This document shows positions 8,742 through 13,358 of a stretch of DNA of 13,358 nucleotides, piece by piece. Positions within the stretch are counted from its first letter, which is position 1. Each line of letters starts with the position of its first letter. This DNA comes from Acanthaster planci (lineage: Eukaryota > Echinodermata > Asteroidea > Valvatida > Acanthasteridae), in assembly GCF_001949145.1 (NCBI RefSeq), contig NW_019091558.1:291828-305185 (forward strand). The letters are read 5' to 3'. The position numbers were made by a program, and so were the translations under genes. Below the pieces are notes generated by a model, which did no database searches, had not been told where the DNA came from, and saw only the letters and a program-made list of their open reading frames with translations.

Positions 8742-8808
8742 GTAGGCCAACATGTATACTCTATCAGGCCACGCTACGTCACCTGATAGAGTATACATGT
8801 AGGCCTAC
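8742..8808. repeat. Near-perfect 27-bp inverted repeat (foldback hairpin)
   Basis: The left arm 8742-8768 pairs with the right arm 8782-8808 at 26 of 27 positions. The inner 19 bp (8750-8768 and 8782-8800, ACATGTATACTCTATCAGG and its complement) are perfect, with a 13-base loop (8769-8781). The only mismatch is A/A at 8749/8801. The arms carry the TACATGT word and GTATAC. No T run follows, so it is not a bacterial-style terminator. It could be a minimal foldback element, a recombination or cruciform site, or a hairpin-RNA precursor. Confidence 0.95.
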
Positions 8809-9728
8809 CTTACGTCATACGGGTACATGTGTAGTGAATGCGAGTCTGCGTCACGCATGCTTAACTCTGACCGAGGCTCAAACAATAGCTCATGGGCCTA
8901 CTGCTACAATATGCATCAGACCGCCGGCTAGTACCCAAGACTCCTGTGCCGGGGGGGGGGCAGCTAGGTGGAGAACAGAGAAATCTGCTATATGGGCATC
9001 TCTCTACTATTCTTTGGAGTTATTCCAGTGAATAATATGCAATACGATCAGCCTCCCGTGCGTTCTCAACACTTTTTTTTTTCATTAATGACTGCAGTAG
9101 ATGTCAACGCCCTACCCGGGACGGGACCCATTGTCCCATCAAGCCCTCCGACATTTGAAACTTCGTCATCGGGGGCAATCAGGCACGGTAACAATCAATC
9201 GTGATCTCCGGACAAGCTCTGTCTCTGACTGGTGATCACGCCATTCAATTCAGTACCCATGCCTCGAGCGTCCCAGTTCACCGAACTTCACAATTGTTGT
9301 GAATTCTATATGCTCCTGTCATCTAATAATTCAGGGCTCTCCATATACTCCTCTGTTCGGCTTGGCCACGCCCCACATACATCTGGACACAAGTTCCTTT
9401 TTAGTTGGTGTGTCCAAAGTGTGTATACTGTGATGAATGCTACAAGGTCTGGCAAAAGTGTACCTACTGTTGGCATTCACTTCAGTTAATGGCTTGCCAT
9501 GGTTGCCTTTGCGCCCTGCGTAATTGAAACAAAGTGGCAAATTCGTTTTTGTCAGTATCACCGTTTTATCACCAACTCAAGGTAACAAATGGCCACTTCA
9601 AACATAGCACAGTATAAAAAGGCTCATTATTCAATTCTTAGCGAATACTCCAACCTCCTTTTGCTTGTGGGCCGGCCTTACTTTTGTCCCTCCAAGTCTG
9701 GATGTGACCGTAACATGTAACCGTAACA
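8809..9728. other. Mixed-composition spacer within the GC-rich block, no gene recognised
   Basis: It contains a run of ten G (8951-8960) and a T run near 9070-9079. Several open frames of 75-110 codons on the plus strand (8696-9031, 8968-9204, 9232-9489) overlap each other, lack recognisable motifs, and do not align in order with the RNase H remnant downstream. I looked for reverse transcriptase motifs, such as an LPFG-type or YxDD-type core, upstream of the RNase H remnant and did not find them. Confidence 0.5.
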
Positions 9729-10110
9729 TTGCTATACAGACGGGGAGCCTCTCCTTCTCTACTCCATGCCTTCGAGGTCTGGGACACTGCCTCTTTGTCA
9801 CTTCTGACAGCACTTAGTGTGTTGTTCTGCTCGAGTCCGGAGACAGTGGCGTACATCAATCATCAGGGTGGCACTCGTCCTCCTCAACTCCTGCACCCTT
9901 TCGTGGCAGCTTCTCCATGTGGACAATCGATCAGGGGATCAGCCTTCAAGCTGTCCACATAGCAGAAACCAGCAACAGTATGGCAGATGCACTCTCTTGG
10001 GTGCTGTCCGACTGACAGAGTGTATTCTTCATCTGAATGTTGTCAGCCAGATTTTTTGAGGAGATCAAGCATCCTTGATTCGACTTCTTCTTGATCGGTT
10101 TAAGTTTGTT
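9729..10110 (+). pseudogene. DIRS-like retrotransposon RNase H remnant
   Basis: VAYINHQGGT (9846-9875, frame 3) is the hallmark block that follows the TDN motif in reverse transcriptase-RNase H proteins of DIRS-type, tyrosine-recombinase retrotransposons. After a frameshift between 9878 and 9920, frame 2 reads SMWTIDQGISLQAVHIAETSNSMADALSW (first and last parts at about 9912 and 10000), which matches the family pattern W...L.A.HI.G..N..ADALSR. A third frame then gives TECILHLNVVSQIF (10015-10056), corresponding to the usual TEW.L....F segment. RNase H would remove the RNA strand during element copying. The reverse transcriptase core is missing upstream, and no tyrosine recombinase is visible downstream. 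The copy is frameshifted at least twice and is dead. Family assignment is from motif recall. Confidence 0.7.
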
Positions 10111-10114
10111 TGTT

Positions 10115-10132
10115 CATTTTTTTTTTTTTCAG
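10115..10132 (+). promoter_or_regulatory. Poly-T tract with acceptor-like TTTCAG
   Basis: A run of T ends in TTTTCAG|GTTAATG. It resembles a 3' splice site, or marks the 3' junction of the retroelement remnant, since the composition changes from GC-rich to AT-rich just here. No downstream exon is identifiable. Confidence 0.25.
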
Positions 10133-10150
10133 GTTAATGCATTTTGTATG

Positions 10151-10180
10151 GGTGGTCCAAGACTTTCGCAAATGACTGTA
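10151..10180 (+). repeat. Direct repeat copy 1 (GGTGGTC...CTTT.GCAAATGA)
   Basis: Matches the copy at 10508-10537 at 23 of 30 positions. The sequence GGTGG(C/T)CTTAGACTTTTGCA resembles words I recall from ends of some Tc1/mariner-like elements, but the two copies are in direct, not inverted, orientation. Confidence 0.6.
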
Positions 10181-10507
10181 AATGTTCCACTTCGCTGGAT
10201 TACAAATAGACCTAAGAGTCCAGAAATAAACTTTTTTTAAACGAAATGTTCAGATCAGGCAAAATTACAAACATCATATGAAATTCACCCCCTACAGGGC
10301 AAATTCAAATTAATTCATTAGATTTAAGGTGACATTAAAGGGACCCTAGTTTACCTCTGTACCTTCTTCACTACATGTAAGATTTGGTTGAAATTTTTCA
10401 TTCAAATAGGTATATAGCACTACACTGATGTTATGCACCACTGTAAAAACATGTAATCATTAAATGAGACAATGCAGGTCTACTGACAGAAATGCCAATA
10501 AATTCCA
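10181..10507. other. AT-rich interval between the direct repeats
   Basis: About 330 bases with dense stops and no recognisable coding. If the flanking 30-bp copies mark an insertion, this would be its body. No target duplication is evident by eye. Confidence 0.4.
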
Positions 10508-10537
10508 GGTGGTCTTAAACTTTTGCAAATGATTACA
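10508..10537 (+). repeat. Direct repeat copy 2
   Basis: The second copy of the 30-bp repeat described at 10151, 357 bases downstream in the same orientation, 23 of 30 identical. It is followed by TACATGTATATGATATC. Confidence 0.6.
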
Positions 10538-10979
10538 TGTATATGATATCTGTTAAATTCTCACAAAAATCCTCTAACGAAATTGAGAATTACTATTTCC
10601 ATCTAAGACACATCCTATCATTGCATGCAAGGTTTCATCACCACCAACTATTTACCTTAAATTAATATCACGTCATGTGAGACCTGATGACATCACTGTG
10701 ATGATTTCTGTCAGGGACCCTGTCTGACTACAGGACTAAGTGTGCACCTAATACAAAGTCAGTCAGATAGATAAACGGGCAAAAAATCTGTGGCTGTAGA
10801 AAAACGTATACAAAATTTTCTCTTTTAATCTCATGTCATAAGACCTCTGATGATACTATCATGGCTCATTAGCTGCTTTGGCTATACCACTGAAGCAGCT
10901 CTTGCTTTCCTTAAATTTTTTTTTTCCATTTTTCAGACTTTTCTCCATTGAGTTTGTGTATGTAATTTTGTGACAAGGG

Positions 10980-11340
10980 GACTTTAATAGTTTTATACAT
11001 CAGATTGATTTCAGAAATCGCAGACCTTTAGATAATCATGTCAGATAGGTCCTAGACAAAAAAATTTTTATAACATCATCACATGATTTATTTGTGAATT
11101 TTGAATGTTTAATTTTTTCATAGGTTTCGTACATGTTTTACTACTAAATGATCATGTTACTTGACTTTGGTAGTTTTTAAAAATCTGATTGCCTTTACGC
11201 ATAACAAACCTTCAGACAATTAATTCCTAATGGTCCTACAACAAAATCAACATGATGATGTCATCATGTGATTTAATTTCAAATATTTAATTTCCCCACA
11301 GGTTTTATAAATGTTTTTAACTTGAAGACTGTAGTTGCAA
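10980..11340 (+). repeat. Tandem duplication of a roughly 183-bp unit
   Basis: Unit A (10980-11162) and unit B (11163 to about 11340) align in order. The shared blocks are GACTTT..TAGTTTT (10980 and 11163), ATTG.(A/C)TTT (11004 and 11188), GGTCCTA.A(A/C)AAAA, an ATCATCA(C/T)(A/G)TGATTTA block (11074 and 11258), and TTTAATTT...CA(T/C)AGGTTT (11108 and 11287). The copies are clearly related but diverged, so the duplication is old. Each contains one ATCATCA-type motif of the larger array. A weaker third copy may follow up to about 11460. Confidence 0.6.
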
Positions 11341-12130
11341 TGTTATCGATTTGACTGAGTCTGTGTTAGGGTCACACATTAAGGACACAAGCTAGAAAAG
11401 ATTCCTGTACAGATTCTCATAATGATGTTATCAGCTGGCAAGTCACATGACTTCAAAGGAGCACTCTTCATGGCATTGTTGAAAGGGACGGGTTTTAGAC
11501 CCAAGTTGACCCGATGTGATGATGACATCATCATGCAACAAGTCACAAGACATTAACAGAACACTTTTAAAAGCACTACATCTTGTGAAGTACATGTCCC
11601 ATTGGGATGAAACTTTGCAGATCACAAGAAAGGGTTTCATCTGATGGTGGTATCATTATGTGACAGGTCATGTTACATGTATTGAGATGACTTAGATTTT
11701 AACTATTCCACTGACTAATGTTTGTACTATATCGTCTATGTGCATTTGTCATTTCATCTTGTAGGTAGTTTTTCAAGAAGTTTGTCAATGTTTTCAGATA
11801 AATTAAACCAGGGCCAAAGCAGCCGTGTTTGTACACAAACACATTTCTAGTTTCTTTTGGTACCATCCTCAGCAGATTGTCCAAGTGTCTGCTAGATATT
11901 AAGTCTGTCTCATTCAGTAAGCTACCAAAGTCGCTTGGTTGAAACTAGGAATGTTGTGATGATGAAACCTTTTGGTTGGGCTATTTCTGGTTACCTGCAA
12001 GTTTTCAACCCAATCGGGCATGTACTCCAGAATATTCAGTGCTTTGAGGTGTGTACCTTTAGTGTCACCTAATGACATCATCATCACAATGTGTCAATTT
12101 TAAGGCATGTGGCTAAGGAGCAGTGTAGTA
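11341..12130. other. AT-rich repeat-bearing spacer, no gene
   Basis: Minus-strand open frames at 11443-11640 and 11699-11884 have no recognisable features. GATGTTATCAGC.TGGCAAGTCACATGAC (11426) and GATGACATCATCATGCAACAAGTCACAAGAC (11521) look like two copies of a unit about 95 bases apart. CC(A/C)TTGG.ATGAAACTT at about 11599 recurs near 13108 as CCACTGGAATGAAACTT. Confidence 0.5.
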
Positions 12131-12188
12131 TTCAAGTCCACCACAAGTCCCTGCAAGTGACCCATAAGTCCATCACAAGTCATTCAGT
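12131..12188 (-). repeat. Left arm of inverted minisatellite (CAAGTCC units)
   Basis: Five irregular units of 10-13 bases with core CAAGTCC/AAGTCC (12133, 12144, 12154, 12166, 12176). They are the reverse complement of the GGACTTGT core of the right arm at 12273-12331. About 85 bases separate the arms. Confidence 0.75.
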
Positions 12189-12272
12189 CTTATGCCAATT
12201 CACAAGCTATTCATATGAGATGTGACAAAAAGTATTGTTTTGTCATTGGTCACCCTGTTGCTTATAACTTGC

Positions 12273-12331
12273 CTTGTAAAGGGACTTGTGACTGGGCTTG
12301 TGAAGGGACTTGTGAAAGGACTTGTAATGGA
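12273..12331 (+). repeat. 12-bp minisatellite, five units (CTTGTGAAGGGA)
   Basis: Units begin at 12273, 12285, 12297, 12309 and 12321. They are CTTGTAAAGGGA, CTTGTGACTGGG, CTTGTGAAGGGA, CTTGTGAAAGGA and CTTGTAATGGA (11 bases). Because 12 is a multiple of three, the frame at 12222-12410 reads as repeated LVKG, but this is a by-product of the repeat and not good evidence of a protein. The array faces the more degenerate inverted copy at 12131-12188. Confidence 0.85.
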
Positions 12332-12410
12332 CTCAGATGCAACACTGTTCAAGAGATATAGTGCTTTAAATTTAAAGTATGCAAATTTAATGCCATGGCT
12401 TATCTTCTGA

Positions 12411-13030
12411 TAACATCATCTTTAAGTAATGTCAATTTTCGTCTATAATACTTCCCTATCTATCTTAGATTAGTGCAGATTATTTTACGTGGTTGAAAGG
12501 TATGAGGCCAGCAAATATACTGGTATAGTTGGAGTGATTCAAAAACAAAACAAGGAAATGAAGAGCCGATCTTCCTAATCGTTTTCCATCAATTTTATAC
12601 CAATTTTTTTGTAAAGGTCTTGTTGAGGGGTTTTAATTAATGTTGAAAACTGCACTGAAGTTTCTTTGTGGAGAGAAGTTGTGGTTTCAAGGTATCTGGT
12701 ACAAACATCTTGACTTCAAACTTAAATTGTGTCCAACCTCCTTTGATTTGCACAGGTAGCCAACTAAATTGTAATAAAAGGTTTCAGTCTGCCTAATTAT
12801 CCCCAAATGATCATTTTTATAAATCTGAAGGTACAAATTTGTGTTTTAAAAGACCAAAATCACTCTTTCATAATTTTTGATAACAATGTGGAGTTGTGTT
12901 TTGGTTCATCTGTTGAAGAATATGCCATAAAACGAGTATTTATTTAGAACATTTACTCAGTTTTCTGGGAGTGACTTAATCAAAGTTACAGAATGGAAAG
13001 ACCTTAATTCAGAATCGTTCCTAAAACAGT
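12411..13030. other. AT-rich spacer, nothing recognised
   Basis: No frame, repeat or motif of note. AATAAAAGG lies at 12772-12780 but no transcript is indicated. Confidence 0.6.
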
Positions 13031-13358
13031 GGTGCTCTTATGACATCATCAGAGGTCACATGACATACCCATCAAGTTAACTCTTAGCCTCCAGAACTGA
13101 AAGTTCCACTGGAATGAAACTTAGCATGGACTCAAACAAGGATGTGATATATAAGCATTTGGGTGACATCATGATGATGTCATCCAGTGTTTTTATTAAT
13201 GTTTGTTTTCTTCTTGTTTTTTTTTTCATTCTCTTTTCAATGTGTCTCTTGAATATACAAGGTATTTTCAAAATTCTTTTTGAAGAGCTCTTTTCATCAA
13301 GGGAGATATGCTTTGTGTTGAGCAAGTATTATGACATCATGATAACATTAATTGGTGA

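Larger units (their letters stand above)
10685..13340. repeat. Degenerate array of CRE-like TGACATCA / TGATGTCA palindromes
   Basis: The 8-mer TGACATCA or its complement TGATGTCA occurs at 10688, 11256, 11523, 12073, 13041, 13164, 13175 and 13332, against one copy (5538) in the preceding 10.6 kb. Several sit at the centre of longer palindromes: CATGATGA-TG-TCATCATG (11251-11268), ATGATGA-CA-TCATCAT (11519-11534), and a pair facing each other at 13163-13183. AAGTCACATGAC-like or AAGTCACAAGAC-like words follow some copies (11441, 11540, 13055). Changing one base in each centre would give the perfect TGACGTCA core of a cAMP-response element, so loss of CpG by C-to-T change is a plausible origin. 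The intervening DNA has no genes. Confidence 0.65.

Noticed and set aside
8782-8820. Hairpin as an intrinsic bacterial terminator
   Set aside because: No T run follows and the window is eukaryotic in character.
9331-9859. Minus-strand frames at 9331-9561, 9631-9813 and 9638-9859
   Set aside because: They overlap or abut the plus-strand DIRS-like RNase H remnant and lack motifs; most likely chance in GC-rich DNA.
12222-12410. 62-codon frame with repeated LVKG/LVTG
   Set aside because: The repeat is fully explained by a 12-bp minisatellite whose length is a multiple of three; nothing else in the frame looks coding.
10685-13340. Regularly spaced palindromes as a CRISPR array
   Set aside because: Spacing is irregular (11 to about 970 bases), units are degenerate and there is no cas gene; the setting is eukaryotic.

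Overview
The window reads as eukaryotic, non-coding, repeat-rich DNA, most likely from a marine invertebrate. The clues are remnants of BEL/Pao-type and DIRS-type retroelements, long AT-rich stretches with no operon-like packing or ribosome-binding sites, splice-like signals, and strong over-use of the word TACATGT/ACATGTA, which I recall as common in lancelet, sea urchin, acorn worm and mollusc genomes. The species cannot be fixed from the sequence. There is one ambiguous base (n at 2329). I see no confidently intact host gene, tRNA, rRNA or CRISPR array.

Layout. Positions 1-1900 (minus strand) hold the 5' end of a decayed BEL/Pao element: a candidate LTR (about 1511-1900), a candidate primer-binding site, a leader, and a gag pseudogene with a coiled-coil-like N-terminal part and the start of a DUF1759-type domain. 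The gag carries a premature TAG, a frameshift, and runs off the left edge. Positions 1901-5390 are mostly AT-rich spacer with a small CpG-rich patch near 2040-2180, a short hairpin, and three unrecognised open frames. Positions 5395-6530 (plus strand) carry a badly broken gene whose scattered motifs (a Cys-rich patch, DWYGLGNS-like, a [V/I]D..[K/R]xRRE-like stretch, NVNxGW, RPLQ...LHxNELP) match, from memory, an unnamed multi-copy invertebrate protein family. A polyadenylation-like signal follows at 6763.

Positions about 6880-10125 are distinctly richer in GC. They contain a triplicated short repeat (7114-7273), a decayed long frame ending in a basic HKKRKH tail (to 8292), a near-perfect 27-bp inverted repeat (8742-8808), and a DIRS-like RNase H remnant (9729-10110). 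Positions 10133-13358 are AT-rich and dominated by degenerate repeats: a pair of 30-bp direct repeats, a tandem 183-bp duplication, eight copies of TGACATCA/TGATGTCA often in the centre of a larger palindrome, and a 12-bp minisatellite facing an inverted, more degenerate copy of itself.

Nothing here forms a working pathway. The content is best explained by layered insertion and decay of mobile elements. The items most worth a second look are the decayed NELP-motif family, the CRE-like palindrome array with signs of CpG loss, and the two inverted-repeat structures.
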